NCBI GenBank assembly: GCA_035079385.1
Contig: JAVHKY010000013.1
Span: forward strand, 13,576,001 to 13,640,000
Reading direction: 5' to 3'
DNA: 64,000 bases
Source of the DNA: Aspidiotus rigidus
Lineage: Eukaryota > Arthropoda > Insecta > Hemiptera > Diaspididae
A model generated the notes under the pieces. The model did no database searches and had not been told where the DNA came from. It was given only the letters and a program-made list of their open reading frames with translations. The translations under genes and the position numbers were made by a program. Positions 22,490 to 35,265 of this stretch are shown here, one piece after another. Numbering within the stretch: position 1 is the stretch's first letter; each line of letters starts with the position of its first letter.

Positions 22490-23140
22490 TACGTCACAGG
22501 GTCGAAATTCGAAATTTTTCCAAGTCCCACCTCCGAGCTATGCCAAGGTGTAAATTAGACCATCAGATCGTGACGTCATAAGGTTGAAAGTCAAAATTTC
22601 TCCCATATTATATGATCCGCCTACATAGTATTAGTATACGAAAGTCGAAATTTTCGTATAAGTCCAACCTCCGAGTTTTAAATGATAGGAGGGGGACTTG
22701 GACCATTTTTGCCTATGATATAATGAGAGAGGCTGGAAACGCTCACAGCCTCTCTCATGATGTCGAAACAACCACGTAGTTACGAAGACAATGTTTCAAT
22801 CTTTGCGTATGATGTTGGACTTGAAACATTTTTTTCTTTGGCCGGACATCACAAGGCGAACGACTTACCGAAAATTTTTCGATATACGCCCCATAGAACA
22901 GATTGCCCGTTAAAATTTCGACTTCAAGTTATGAATGATAGAAAAAGGACTTGGAAAAATTTTTACTCCTAGCTATACGTGATCGAAGGGAGTTCCGAGC
23001 TATATGATAGGAGGGGGATTTGGGAAAATTTCGACTTTAAAAAAAAGTTTTGCACCTGCAAGCGCAAGAGCATTCGCGTGCAGTTTCTAATTTTAGGTAC
23101 CTTTTTGGCTGCAGGGCATGGAACTTGCAGGTCCCCAGCG
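22490..23140. repeat. Cluster of 45-bp-family motifs (GAGCTATATGATAGGAGGGGGACTTGG)
   Basis: Phrases GTCGAAATTTTTCCAAGTCC, ATGATAGGAGGGGGACTTGG and AACAGATTGCCCGTTAAAAT recur in both orientations at 22500-23040. The vocabulary is the same as in the 7.0-8.6 kb array, but units are dispersed, not tandem. Confidence 0.65.
22723..22758. repeat. Perfect 13-bp hairpin
   Basis: ATGAGAGAGGCTG (22723-22735) and its exact reverse complement (22746-22758) are separated by a 10-base loop. It lies inside the 22.5-23.0 kb repeat cluster. Confidence 0.7.
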
Positions 23141-23141
23141 T

Positions 23142-23162
23142 CCATTGCAAAATTTACAATGG
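23142..23162. repeat. GCCATTGCA palindrome, copy 2 of 4
   Basis: CCATTGCA...TACAATGG with one mismatch between arms. It is preceded by GGTCCCCAGCG, the same flank (reverse orientation) as at 6914 and 36321. Confidence 0.6.
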
Positions 23163-23169
23163 CATCAGG

Positions 23170-25030
23170 GTTTTTATTATTCCCCTTTCTAAAAACTTGG
23201 GCTAGAGAGGGAGATGAAAGTGGGTCAAGCGACTGGGTTGGCCATAAAACACCTTCTGTGTATTCCAATCGAAAATAGTTGTAAAACTCGATTACCATGA
23301 AGAACTAGCGAGAAGTGTGACGTAATTTTTTTTTTTTATAACAGTCTTGTGCGCTGCATTTCTAAGTCAAACTCTATTAACTGTTGATGCCGACTACGAC
23401 CATGATACTGAAATTCCTCGCTCTTGAACGGCACGTACTTTATTTCCTGTCCTATCGTAAAACATTTACAATGTTGAGGGAGAGGAAGACGATCGAAAAA
23501 CTCCATAGATATTTTAATACCGTCAACGTCAGTATCAAAAATAAAGCAGACAGAGAGTTACAACCGTATACAAAAGCGCGGTACTCTCGAAAAGTGCAGT
23601 CCCAGCTGGGAACGATAACGATTGATTTGGTGTCTTGCGTGTTTTATTGCCACTGTAGCAAAATATTCTGACGCAAGTTCATCGTGTTGAGAAAAAAAAA
23701 AAAAAAAAAAAAGAAGTATCAAAAAATTATACCGCGCGAGCTCCGTCGAACGAAATGCATTCGGAAAGTTTCTTTACAACTATTACATAATATCATCATT
23801 GACATTTATAAAGAGACCAGTCAAAAAGCGAACGACTACACTCTCGAAAGTAAATTACTATCGATATCTTTTTTAAATTACGCGTTCGATCTAAACGAAG
23901 AAGAAAAACCTTTATAAAACTTATCCCTTTTTTACACTCGTGCAAGGAAAACGTTAATTTATTAGAGCGCTTCTCGTTTGTATTTTTCTTATTATTGCCT
24001 AGTGCGATGTAAATTCTATCGAGTTGGTAATTTTGCCAAAGGTCGTGTACGTAATTTATTAAGCTGGTCTTCTGTAACACTTTTTGCGCTACGATGGCGC
24101 GTACTTACGTTATTTTACTTACGTAGACGTTTAAATTAGTTTTTTCTTCACCCCGCGGGCTCTGCGATCGAGTAAATCGAAAAAATAAAATTAATACCGA
24201 CGACGACCGAATTCGAAGTCGATCTTCGAGAAAACAATACGTTATTTATTTTATTGATGATAGTCATTACTGTCTTAAAATGTATAAAAAGTATGCCGTC
24301 ATCGCTGTTACCGAAGTACGAACGTATAATACATGATAAAACGCGTCGAATGACAAGGAAAAAATAAAAGATGTAGGGGTGGGGGATGGTAGAACGAAGG
24401 AGCGCCGGGTATCGTTCTGTAAATTCAGTTTTCAAAAACAGATTTCTTTTCGACTCGAAAAATGAGAATAAATTTGTCATTGTCCGGTTTTTAGTTCTTT
24501 TAAAATTTATTTTTCGCGCCGCCGCGCCCACATTCTCGTCCGTACCATCATCTTTTTTGAAATAGATTGTCGTTTTTTTTTTTGCCTACAAAGGCTAGTG
24601 TCAAGTTTTCCATTTTAGCAAGGTAATTGTGTTTCGGCTCGCCATTCATACACGATGTTTTTTTTAGTAGAAGCTTTCTGTACAAGAAAAAATGTCGGAA
24701 AGTGATCGAGTTATATTCCAATTGACAAGAGAGGCTTGTGAGAAAACGCTATGTTGAGAGTAGCAGTCACAATAACGTCACAACTGCATTTGAACATTAT
24801 AGGTCACGTTCTTGTGACGTTGCTTCTCTGATTAGAGTGAGGGATTACGGGGAAAAGTAAGAATAAACAGAAGTGTACGAGGGGGTTCAGTTGCATTGAG
24901 TCACATCGCTTCCCGAAAACTCAAAATAATTTCAAGCGTTTGTTTAGATTTGGTGCGAACACCTCTGAATCCTCAGCAAAAGCACCCGTATTTTGATTGA
25001 TTGTGTGCGATGGTGTTTTTCGGGTCGATC
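23170..25030. other. Unique AT-rich stretch, no gene seen
   Basis: An A-run of about 22 bases near 23690-23711 and several short frames are present. A 127-codon minus-strand frame (24148-24531) has no recognisable motif and low-complexity composition. Sequence between 23300 and 24700 is non-repetitive and could be a UTR, intron or regulatory DNA. Confidence 0.4.
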
Positions 25031-25420
25031 GTCCGCAAGGAGCTCCAGCATTCAGATTGTTCGTGATTTTTAATTTGATCAGTAGTGGCAGCGTTGTATC
25101 GAAAAGATGAGCGTTACGCGATGAAAACGTGACTTACGTGAATCCTGTAACCAGGGTGGAATGTAGAGAGGCATAATATAGCGATTTTTAATATTTTCTG
25201 AAGTACCTATCTCAAGAACGAAAAAAAATTGTCATCTCAGATAGTTCATCAAAATTCGAACAATTTGATTTTCCCCTTTCAAATAGCACTGCTCCCAAAT
25301 TTCTCCCCTAGAAATCTATTGAATGACTGATTGTTATTTTCTGGCTAATATTCAACCCCATCTAGTTAGCGCTATCATTTTCAAACGTTTTATATGGAAA
25401 TTGTTATCATTTTGGAAGGT
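25031..25420 (+). repeat. Dispersed repeat family A, copy 4
   Basis: Order of phrases: GATCGTCCGCAAGGAGCTCC, CAGCGTTGTATCGAAAAGA, TAACCAGGGTGGAATG, TTTAATATTTTCTGA, TTCATCAAAATTCGAACAA. This parallels 3040-3330. Confidence 0.6.
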
Positions 25421-25519
25421 TAAATATGCAAACTTTTCCCAAAATGATGAAGAGTTTTAATAGTTGAATAAATGAAAATACTATCTCGTATTTCGTTACA
25501 TTTTCTTTCTTTTATTCAC

Positions 25520-25700
25520 TTACTGGCCGCTTGCGGCACGCCTTCGGCGCGCCTGGCGGCTAGGCCTGCGGCGCCAGACAGGCTCGCGCTTCGCGCTCGC
25601 TGTTTCATGATTACGGGCTCGCGCTTTGCGCTCGCTGGTTTGTTTATTAGTTTTGTCATGACAGACTCGCGCTCGCAAAGAGCACGCCGCCGACGGACTA
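25520..25700. repeat. GC-rich block of nested short palindromes
   Basis: Dense hairpins within about 180 bp: GCCGCTTGCGGC, GGCGCC and AGGCCT cores, and two copies of GGCTCGCGCTT(C/T)GCGCTCGCT, with a reverse-oriented form at 25665-25690. Composition contrasts sharply with the AT-rich surroundings. Frames cross it on both strands, but the hairpins explain the composition better than coding does. Confidence 0.6.
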
Positions 25701-25833
25701 TCACTTGCTGAAAGATACCTACTACCTACGCGACAGAGCAGATTTTTATATTTCATGAGAGCTCATAACGTTTGAACTTTCAATAGTCAAATATGTATTC
25801 CCACTTGCCATCTAGTTCACTGTTCCCACCAGT

Positions 25834-25850
25834 ACACACACACACACACA
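25834..25850. repeat. (AC)n microsatellite
   Basis: About eight AC units. Confidence 0.8.
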
Positions 25851-25984
25851 TACGCAATTCCAAACTCAACCAACAAACAGCCCGCTGGCATGGGTAAAGG
25901 CTAATTTTGTCCTAGCTCTGTCAAGACCGAGGTGTGGGTTTCTGACCATCATAGTCTTATATTTTTCAGAATTTCTTCAATATG

Positions 25985-26110
25985 AGTCATATGGGATTTG
26001 GTATTGAGAATTCAAGGGAGCCTAGACCTAGATAAAGTAGTATAAAGATGGCCTAGACCTATTATAAGCCTAGTATAATATAGTTTGAGAGTCAACATTT
26101 TTCTCGAATC
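25985..26110 (+). repeat. Dispersed repeat shared with 36137-36260
   Basis: TTTGGTATTGAGAATYC, GCCTAGACCTAG and GATGGCCTAGACCTA phrases occur in the same order here and at 36137-36260. It sits directly upstream of a 45-bp-family cluster. Confidence 0.6.
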
Positions 26111-26635
26111 TCAAACTATGTATGATAGGTGTGGGACTTGAAAAAATTCCTATCACATACAGCTCGAGAGTCGAAATTTTTCCAAGTCCCTCTCCTATCA
26201 TATATGGCTCAATAGTCGAAATTTTTTTGAATCCCCATCCTATCATATATGACTCGATAGTCGAAATTTTTCAAAGTCTCCCTCCTATCATATTTAGCTC
26301 GAGAGTCGAAATTTTTCCAAGTCCCTCTCCTATCATATATAGCTCGATAGTCAAAACTTTTCCAAGTTTTTTGTTGGACGGCGGAAGGCAAATTTCTCAA
26401 AAAGCCACTCATAGAACAGGATCCCTGTTAAAATTTTGACCCTTGAGCTATATATGATAGAAGGGGGACTTGAAAAAATTCCTATCATATATGGCTCGAG
26501 AGTCAAAAGTTTTCTAAGTCCCTCTCGTATCGTATATGGCTCGATAGTCCAAATTTTTCCAAGTTTTTTGTTGGACAGCGGACGGCAAGATTCTCAAAAA
26601 GCCCCCTATAGAACAGGTTTTCTGTTAAAACATCA
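26095..26635. repeat. Cluster of 45-bp-family motifs, two sub-blocks
   Basis: Units GTCGAAATTTTTCCAAGTCC and CCTATCATATATRGCTCGA repeat at about 40-45 bp spacing. Each sub-block ends with AAGTTTTTTGTTGGACRGCGG, a TCTCAAAAAGCC phrase, and AGAACAGGATCCCTGTTAAA (26417) or AGAACAGGTTTTCTGTTAAA (26613). The block 26120-26434 is therefore partly duplicated at 26435-26635. Confidence 0.75.
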
Positions 26636-26689
26636 CTAAATATCACGACAGCCACATCTAACCACTTTCGCTGATAATAAAATCCTACT

Positions 26690-27640
26690 GGAACTGGATA
26701 CCCGATTGATATTGATAAGTAAATTAATAAGCGTAGATATCATTTCAAACAATCAAATATCACGTTCTGTATTCATAATTCGAATCACGATTCTACATAA
26801 TATTTACGCAATTGATCAAAAACTCATCGCAATTGATCAAAAACACATCAAACTACTCCTACTATTCAGATGATATTTTTCTATTTACTTTCGGGATTTG
26901 TAGATTAAATCTCATTGCGCTTCTCTTTTGATTTAGAGCATTCGAGTTCCTGAGAACCAAAACGTAAGAACCTACAAAATAATTTGAAATTTCATAATTC
27001 ACAAAAAGCAGAAGCTATATGCGATCAAGTATCATCAGTACTGTCGATTAAAATATCTACCACTTACGACATTATCGAACATTTTCTAATGTTGTTCCGC
27101 GATTTGTGAAATAAATCTCACAGGCTAGTTTTTCCTTCGATTTCGAGAATTCAAGTACTTGCGGACTAAAACATGGGACCTACAAAATAGTCTAACGATA
27201 AGGAAAATTCATCTATGTACCAGTATCGGATACTTGGATTGATAAATAAGTAAGAGCAGTATCACTTCATGCGATCGAGAATCACGTTCTGTATTCATAA
27301 TTCGAATCACGATTCTATTTCTACAATCGATCCATCAACCTACCGTACTTGCTTACTATTTTCAACCTCTTTCTCCTGTTAATGAGTAATAGTTCACTTG
27401 CTCTTATTGATCTTTTCATCCGATAGACTTCATCCACAACAGAAAACACAAAACCTGGCCGTTCATTTCGTATTGGTTTTCTTAGGAAATTAGAATTTCA
27501 ACTTCTCGCTGATCCTATTTCGTTCCAAATTTCATATAATACCAGTTTTCTAAAAACGGAAGCTAGATGCGATCACAAATCAATGATACCCATTTATGTC
27601 TTCCAACACTATCCTATCGAACAATTTTTAATTTTGTTTC
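26690..27640 (+). repeat. Diverged tandem duplication (~540-bp offset)
   Basis: ATCACGTTCTGTATTCATAA then TTCGAATCACGATTCTA occurs at about 26760 and again at about 27286. AGAAGCTATATGCGATCA (27010) matches GGAAGCTAGATGCGATCA (about 27557). An internal ~206-bp repeat (26894 versus 27100) is also visible. No coding sequence. Confidence 0.6.
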
Positions 27641-30059
27641 GTTAATTATTCTGGCTGAAAAATGAATATCAATTGTTTCTCAGTTGTTCAGTTCAGTCCT
27701 CTTTCAATTTCAAAGTTTCGAACACAAAATAGCAGAATGATAATAATGACATATGAATTTTGATAATAATAAAAATTTTCTGAAAAAATAATATTCAACG
27801 TATCGATGTTGTGCTGAATGATAGCTGATAGCACCCTTGCTGTCGACACGCAGGACCGAGTGAGCGCACCCCGGTGGCCACCGACAGACACCACGTTCGA
27901 CGGTTTGTAAACAAACTGTGCTTTATTATATAGGATTAAATATGTTTCGTAATTATGAGAGATCCCATCAAATGATGAGTTTTGTTACCAATTCCTGCTA
28001 TTCAAATTAGGTTCTGATCCATGTACTGTAGCTAACTGAAGCCAAAAGCCGAAAGTCGGATTTGCCGAATTTTTACTGATGAGAGCGAAGCTGAAAGACA
28101 ATTCTATTTGAACCTTCCTAATCCGAAAGCCGAAACAAGCCAAATTTTTCCAGATTTTTGTTAGCTTTTAACACCACGTTGAAACTCAAACCAAGTAACA
28201 AAGATGAAAAAGATTGGTTCCGGTTCAGTTTAGCTGCGTTGAGCCGTTCAGCATAGAAGCCTGTAGTCCAATCAACGAATAGAGATGAACAAAAACTGGA
28301 AAATAGATATCTTCCACAAGTATAACAAAGCCCCAATGCTCCTAATCGATTCATCCGGATTCGCATCATTTCTTCATCAAATTGATCAGTCAAAAATCAG
28401 GTGAATCAAGCTAGCTGAATTGAGCCCAAACCCAGGTGAATTTTTTTTAAAGCCGAAAAGCAAAAGGTAAATAAGCCAAATTTTTCAAGGTTTTAAGTTT
28501 GAGCTGAATTCCGAAACTGAAGTTCTTGGCTGCAATACTCGAGTTTTGATCATTGTAGTATAAAATTTTTATATTTTCTTGATCTTCCCAGAATTAGTAT
28601 CAATCCTCGTTGTATTTTTGACGCAATTCCAGCCTTCCAGCATGGACGATCGCACCTAAAATGCATCAACTTCTTTGAAATATAAGCATGATAGGAGGTC
28701 AAAAATGTATTAATTTACTGTTACGTACTCCGTTCCCGGTGGCATATTTTAAAATTCCCCTCTCGGGAGGTTCAAAAATTCAATTTTCGAGGACAACAAT
28801 TTCTATTAAGCCCTGCCTCAAAATAAGCTGACTGGTTTGTTGAAAATTAGTGATGCTACAGATTTTTGGACCTTTCGTTTGTCTTTGACTGCGTCCTGGG
28901 CCTCCTCTCCTTTCACCATATTCGAGTCACCCATCTCCGCTGAAGCTCACGCCAGATCCCATTGCTTAGCATATTACGTATTTTAGTGCTTACCCAACTT
29001 ATGACGTCATCGAGATTAAGATCATCGAGCTCATTGATGGAGAGTGGGTGTTACTTCTTTTCCCAGGCTAGTTTAATCACTACAGATCGTGTGGTTTTTA
29101 CCCTGTCTTGCGCCAGGACCTTATCAAAAATGATCTGAAAACTCTCTGACGCGTGGAATATCGCATATAAATTTTGGTGTACTCAAATATTCGCATAGAA
29201 GAAACTCTGCAATCACATCACGACTTACTTGAATGTACTTAAGGAGCCACAGTTTTTATTGTGTCAGAAATCAACATTTTTCTACGGCTCGCCCGACGAG
29301 TTCTATCTCCATATTCTGGTAGAATTCCCCCCCCCCTCCCTCCCTCCCTCCTCTTCGATAATACTTATTCCAGAATCCAGGTCTCTTGGAGTAGCACAAT
29401 ATACTGATATACTTGCCCAGCCAGCGTGTGACTTCATCAGGTTTAGCCGCTATGTACATGGGATAAGATGAATCAGGATCAGGATTGTGACGTCATAAGC
29501 TTACACCCCTTCCCACCAGGTTTGATCCGATTGATATAAAAGTATGGTATTCAATGATGTATAATGGCTCAGGAATCAACATTTTCCCAGGCGAACGCAT
29601 TTGAGGGGCACCTTTTATGTTAGAGAAATTCGGCGTCCCACCTTCCCCGGCCAAAACTGACCTACCCTAAACCTAATTAGGCATTGGGAAAGATTTTCTC
29701 TTTTTTTTCTGATATTGGAACTGGAGCTTTACCCTACCCTTTCCTAGCCACCTCCGCCACCATTCTTAGCTTAGTTTACTGTACGTAAGGCTAACTAGCT
29801 GGTAGGCTCATCTTCTGAGCACAGTATACTGTATTCAATGGAGTCATCAGAGCTCTACCCTTCCTCTCTTCTTAGACCATTTACCGTATGTTAGACTGAC
29901 TAGCTTCATAGCTCAGCATACGCGTACTTGCAGCTAGTATACAATAATAATTCATATTCTAGATTATACTGCACACGTAATTTCTTCTGAATTGGGGGTC
30001 AAATTTTTCAAGTCCTATGGTCATGCGCGCAAGCAAATTTTGGATTTAAGGTGGTAACC
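27641..30059. other. Mixed low-order repeat and unique sequence, no gene seen
   Basis: 28020-28530 has a degenerate AAAGCCGAAA/CCAAATTTTTC word repeat. Near 29327-29352 there is a C-run followed by (CCCT)n. TGACGTCA occurs near 29000 and 29488. A short GC-rich stretch lies at 27836-27895. Frames in this interval have no recognisable domain. Confidence 0.4.
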
Positions 30060-30560
30060 CAGAGAAAAGATGTGAAATAGTGCCGAAATTACTACCATCG
30101 AGCTATGTTTAATCGGAGAAGTTGGAAACATTTCGATTATCACTCAAAGAAGTTTCAACTATCGAAGGAGTTGGACTTCAAAAAATGTTGAAAATCGAGT
30201 TATGTACGTATGATGGGATTGAAACAATTCCTCTCTTGACTTCACGAAGGAAGGCATCCTTTTTAACTAGGAACCTGTTTTATCGGTGGGTTTTTCGGAT
30301 AAAACGTCCGCCGTTCGGGCAGCCGGTAAAGCTCGGACTTCAAAAATTATCTAAGTCCCTCTCTTATTACCTATATTACATAGCTTGGAGAGCGGGCATG
30401 CGACGTCACAGTTTGATGACGTCATAATGTCACCCTTCTGATGTCCCAATCCGATGACATCATGGATCAGTTTTGTTTCCAAGTTTTCCGTCTTGTTATA
30501 TGTAGCTCCGAAGTCCGGGCCTGTGACATCACTATTTGATGACGTCATAGGTCAGCTTGT
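30060..30560. repeat. Diverged 45-bp-family cluster with TGACGTCA sites
   Basis: GGAGTTGGACTTCAAAAAAT, GTACGTATGATGGGATTGAA, AGGAACCTGTTTTATCGG and a reverse-oriented CCTGTTTTA box recall the 26.1-kb cluster. The right half (30390-30560) adds GTTTGATGACGTCATAATGT repeats. Confidence 0.5.
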
Positions 30561-32895
30561 GACTTCACAATCGGTTCATTGACCCCCATGAAACAAGTTT
30601 TTCCATCCTATTCAGGTCACATCCTCGATCGTCCCGCTAATGCCCACTTGGATTCGTATTTCCCTTAGGGTATTGGCCCAGCCTGTGACGTCATTGGGGT
30701 GTTTCCATGTGGGTCAAGAGGAGAAAGAAAAGTGTAACGCAGGAAGGTTTGGGACGAATCAGACTCAGCCCGAAGACATGAAAGGAGAACTAGGAAATTA
30801 AAGGGCGCATGGTGTGAAATTCATGTTTGAAAACTTCGAGGAAGTTTGAAAATGTTATTTTCCTTTCGTCGTAATCAAGAAGGTGGACGCACGGGTTGCA
30901 TTTACGTACTCGTGTAAGTGTTGGCACGCGTAATTATAGTTGGAGCCAGTTCTAAGTTTTGATTGTCATGTTCATTCTGTTGAAGAATAGGGTAATGCTC
31001 GGGCTTATAACGTCTTTGACTGTGAGTAACTTCGTATCTCAAATCACTTACAAGTTTTACCGAATATTGTTTCGTTCTAACTCGAGAGAGAAGAATCCGC
31101 ATCATTGTCTCCGCTTCTTCCATTCCTCAGATAGTAATTGTCTTATACTCGATCAGTAGTCAAGAGTGGTATTATAATCACGCTCTAAGAAATTGAATCA
31201 CTGTGACTTCGACTCGAAGAATGTTGGTTTGAACGTACAATTTAATTTCGTAGTAGTTTCTCTCTAACTTTCTTTTCATTTCTCCCCTCGCTCCTTTTTT
31301 TTTTCTTTTTTGAGTCAACCACTCTAAAAATCGGGTCTAAATAACACGCTTAGGCGCTACAGTAAATTATCAAAATCAGACGTGCCGCACGTATCTCGAT
31401 TATCCGATACGGAGCTCCCTATTGTAGTGTGCGCTGTAAACAGAAGACGTAAATGCGGAAACGACGCGATAAATTTTCCCTGATGTACCGCCTTACGGTT
31501 TCTTTTATTCCAGTATGCGACTTAAATGTGTTACATTGGTCCTTTTTTTTTCGTTCGCTCTGATGCCATCGTAAAGTCGACGTGCACCTTGAAAAAACGT
31601 TCTTTCTTCGCACTCAATAGTTATAAAGGGGAAGTGGGTTCTCCGCGTTAATTACACGTTCGATTTTTCCGTGTGGTGGCCTGGCCTGGTACGCCTATTT
31701 AAAAAGCAAGAAATTTCTCGACATGCGAGCATCACGTGAATACGAAAGTCGTAGGCATATCGTGTAGTACAAAGCACTGAATGGAAGAATCATGCATGTA
31801 CATTTTATACATCCATCGTGTGTGTACGACAGTTCACAAACACCAAGTGTTTATTCAACTTGTCGCAATTTATAGAAGTACTCGTATTCCTTCAACTCGG
31901 TAAGGGAGAATCGGATTAACTACATTCTCTTAATAATCCTTCCATTCTCGAAGTAGTGATAACTTTATGAATCCTAGAGCTGTAAAACTAACGAGGAAGA
32001 AAAGTGCGAGTTCAAACTTTATTCATCCATAAATACCAGGCAAAATGGATGAAGTAATGATGTTTTAATGTTCCTGCAATGTTACGGGTTGTAAAATTAC
32101 TCAACATACACGGGCGTATATATGTTACACGTATGGCAGTGAATACACAACTTTACGAGTTACTTTCAAGGTGGTCGTATCGTAATTTATTAGAAAACTC
32201 AGATTCCTCAGCCCGAATATCGCCGTACACTTTGATTTATAATATGATATTATATTACAGAAGCTCAAAACCGCTTCAATTTAGGCGATTGGATGTGTTG
32301 ATTCTACGTCATAGATATAGGCGCTTATAAAAGACTAAAGCCTGTAGCGAGCAATTAAATCCAGTATTACATACGTGTGTATAAGGCTGCGTACACATTG
32401 CGGGAAAAGGGAGTACACGAGTATATATGTATATGCGAGTGAAGATAAAAGCTTAATTATAAAATGATGTAATACACATATATAGAAGTTGGCACGCCTG
32501 AAGGCATTACGAAAATATACACGATGTCGCTAATGGCGTGGCGTATTTTTTCGCGGCAGATTTACGTACGGTTTTCGCGCGTTGGCATCGCGGGCTTTTA
32601 GGAAAATGTGAAACAAAATACATTGTTAACAAATTCTCTAAATGGCTTTACCGCGCGACGTTATTTTGACGACGAGACTCGATTTGGAGACACGCTAGGG
32701 TGAGTACATACTTATACGCTGTCCTGTCTTTGATCTTCACTTCATATACGAGCTCTTTAAGCTAGAAGTTATTATCAGATAGGAAGGTCGTGTGGAATAA
32801 TATAATACTTATCATTAAAATCTGTGCAAAAGAGTTGGGAAAGAATATACTATACTTGCTACCCTTTGACCCTTGTCGAAATACAATCATTCTTT
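30561..32895. other. Unique stretch, no gene seen
   Basis: 31160-32890 is non-repetitive AT-rich sequence with many TACGTA/CGTA words. A good splice donor context (CTAGG|GTGAGTAC near 32697) follows a short frame that ends in a stop, so no exon can be supported. T-runs lie near 31295-31310. Confidence 0.4.
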
Positions 32896-32970
32896 AATGG
32901 TAATTGAAATGAGACTGAAATAAAGTTGATGAATTTTACCGGAATTAAGTATGACTTCGAATGTGGTCAG
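32896..32970 (+). repeat. Direct repeat, left copy, flanking the LINE at 33-35.7 kb
   Basis: TGGTAATTGAAATGAGACTG and then AAAGTTGATGAATTTTACCGG match 35755-35828 over about 70 bases with scattered differences. The two copies bracket the LINE remnant in the same orientation. Confidence 0.7.
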
Positions 32971-32984
32971 CTAATTTATATTCT

Positions 32985-33716
32985 GCCAATCGAAAAAAAA
33001 CAGAACTATTTGAAACGCTCCCTCTTCAATAGGTGCAGAGTGCCGATACTCACGTACGGAGCTCAGACACGTGGTCCAACTGAGATTCAGAATAAGAAGA
33101 CTATAATATGGACCTAGAAGCAGGTGATAAAGTATCTGGGTATGTGTTTTGATTCAAAGCTGAGCTTCAGGCATCATGGCGGCAATCAGGGTAGTGACCT
33201 GCCTAAGCCGACTGATGACAAACCTAGGAAGGCCGAGAGAAGCAAGAACTTCATTTTCGATCTTCCTATATGGTACCCCAGTATGAGCCGATTCCATAAG
33301 AGGAAAGAGATAGAAAAGATCCAACAAAGGGTTGTGTTAATGTGCGACAGTGACTACCCCACAATATTCAAAATATTGACGCTGGCTTTTTGCGTATTAG
33401 TATCTTCACCACCATTCAAGCTCCTTCCTGAGAAGAGAGCTGTGGTGTTCGAAGCGAAGAAAAGGACAACGACTGATTAATAGGTTTTCGGATCATGCTG
33501 GAGGCTAGGCGCTCCTCGCTTGAGAAAAGGAAAGCGAGAACTGCTCAGAATAAGCTGCGTTAATGGACGACCCGTGAGTGGATGAACGGAGTCGTGGTCA
33601 GCGTAACCTTTACCTGACGCGCGTGCTTCAACAAGTACGAGAAGTTGAGGAAAGTTGAGCAGGCAACGTGTTCGTACTGCGATCGAGGGTGGGACGATGG
33701 ACGACCACATCACCAA
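32985..33716 (+). mobile_element. R1-like LINE remnant, 5' segment (RT thumb to zinc knuckle)
   Basis: Frame-broken translation shows KYLGMCFDSKLSF (33130-33170), an IWYPSMSRFHKRKEIEKIQQ block (33270-33330) and KLLPEKRAVVFEAKK (33420-33460). A GCFNKY-type segment with C-S-Y-C (33620-33690) is the C-terminal zinc knuckle of R1-clade elements. The nucleotide sequence aligns with the minus-strand copy at 17745-17400 (GGTAGTGACCTRYCTAAGCC shared). The ORF stops being recognisable at about 33716, where an unrelated repeat begins. It resumes at 35266. Confidence 0.8.
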
Positions 33717-35265
33717 ATATCTCAGTCAATTTTGAGTAAATATCGACCAAAAATAGACTGAGCGATCGCTCTGATGAGTGACCAATAATAGACCAACTTT
33801 TTCAGTCGATTTACTTCCACTCGTCCCGGCCATATTTAGACCAACTTGTTCGAAATTTTGACTGGAGAAATTAGTAAATCTGTAGGTGGTGTAGGTAAGA
33901 TAAAAAATGGTGTATCCTCCGTTATCGGTCTTATTTCTACGACCATCTTTGACCCATAAAACTGACGATTTGTGAAGAAACTTGACATAAAATTATCTCT
34001 CATAGTCAATATTCAGTCAGTGTCAACTGACCACCATAATTGGACCACTTCTGACGAAAAAAGTCGGTCGATTTTTGGGCAGTTTAGACACCATAAAATA
34101 GTCTGTAGTAGTTTATATTCAAGCGATATCAACAGACCACTACAAATAGACCACTTTTGATGAAAAAAAAGATAGGTCCATTTCTGGGCAGTAGAACGCA
34201 GTTGGGTGATATAACAGACCACTTTTAACGGGAAAAACCAGTCTATATCCAAGCCTTCCTCAAGTGCGGGAAGAGAAGAATGAAGATACCTAACAATCTC
34301 ATTAGAAGTTCCACATTGAGAACAGTGCGAGTTTGCAAGTAACATGACTGAATATCTGCCCAGAAATTGACTGGAAATTTTGGTCAAAATTGAGTGGCTG
34401 TGCGGCTCAGCCGATATTACTCATTTTACACCGATAAAGAGAGTAAATGTTGGTGTTATATGAGGGCAAATTGACTGAAAATGGTCCAAGGTAAGTCATA
34501 AAAATATCTTCCCAGAAATCGCCTGGAAATTTTAATCGAAATTGAGTGACTGTGCGGCACACCCAATAATACTCATTTTAGTCCAAAAAAGGGAGTAAAA
34601 GTATTGGTATATGTTGAGGGTAAATCGACTGGAAATGGGTCAAGATCCTAAAGATATCTTCCAAGAAATCGACTGGAAATTTTGGTCAAAATTGAATGAT
34701 TGTGTGGCTCGCCTGATAATACTCATTTTGAACCAAAAAAGAGAGTAAAAACATCGGTAGATATTTTGGACAAATCGGCTGAAAATGGACCAAGATATAT
34801 TCTAGGGATGCCCAGAAATTGACTGCAAATTTTGGTCGAATTTGAGTGACTGTGCGTAGACCAAAAAAGAGACAAAAAATATTGATGGATCTTGAGGAAA
34901 AATAGACTGAAAATGGACCAAGGTATCTGCCAGAATATCTGCCCAGAAATTGACTAGAAATCTTGGTCGCAATTGAATAATAAATATGTACAATATATCA
35001 ATTTTAAACGAGAAAATGAGGAAAAATTCCAGTCTGTGTCGACAGTATAACGACCAAAAAATTGACCCAAATGTATATTCCGCATAGAGGTTTAAAATCC
35101 ACCAAAAATTATGATCAAAATTTAGCAGGAATATTATCGGATCAACTGGAATGAATAGTCAAAATTTGGTCGATTTATCTCAGAAATTCTGATTTTACCC
35201 TAATATTTGTCGTACGACCAAAAACCAACCAACATCGACCATACTGTGATGGTCGCTCATCTATT
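33717..35265. repeat. GACCAAA/GTCGATTT repeat inserted in an R1-like LINE, with ~150-bp tandem units
   Basis: Between 34355 and 34990 four to five diverged units of about 130-155 bp begin with TCTKCCCAGAAATYGACTGG (starts near 34360, 34505, 34659, 34807, 34938). The flanks carry GGTCGATTTWTC and ACCAAAAATMGACC words in both orientations. The interval separates two halves of one LINE copy, so it probably inserted after the LINE. Its own termini are not resolved. Confidence 0.65.

Noticed and set aside
24148..24531. 127-codon minus-strand ORF
   Set aside because: Low-complexity hydrophobic/basic translation without any family signature.
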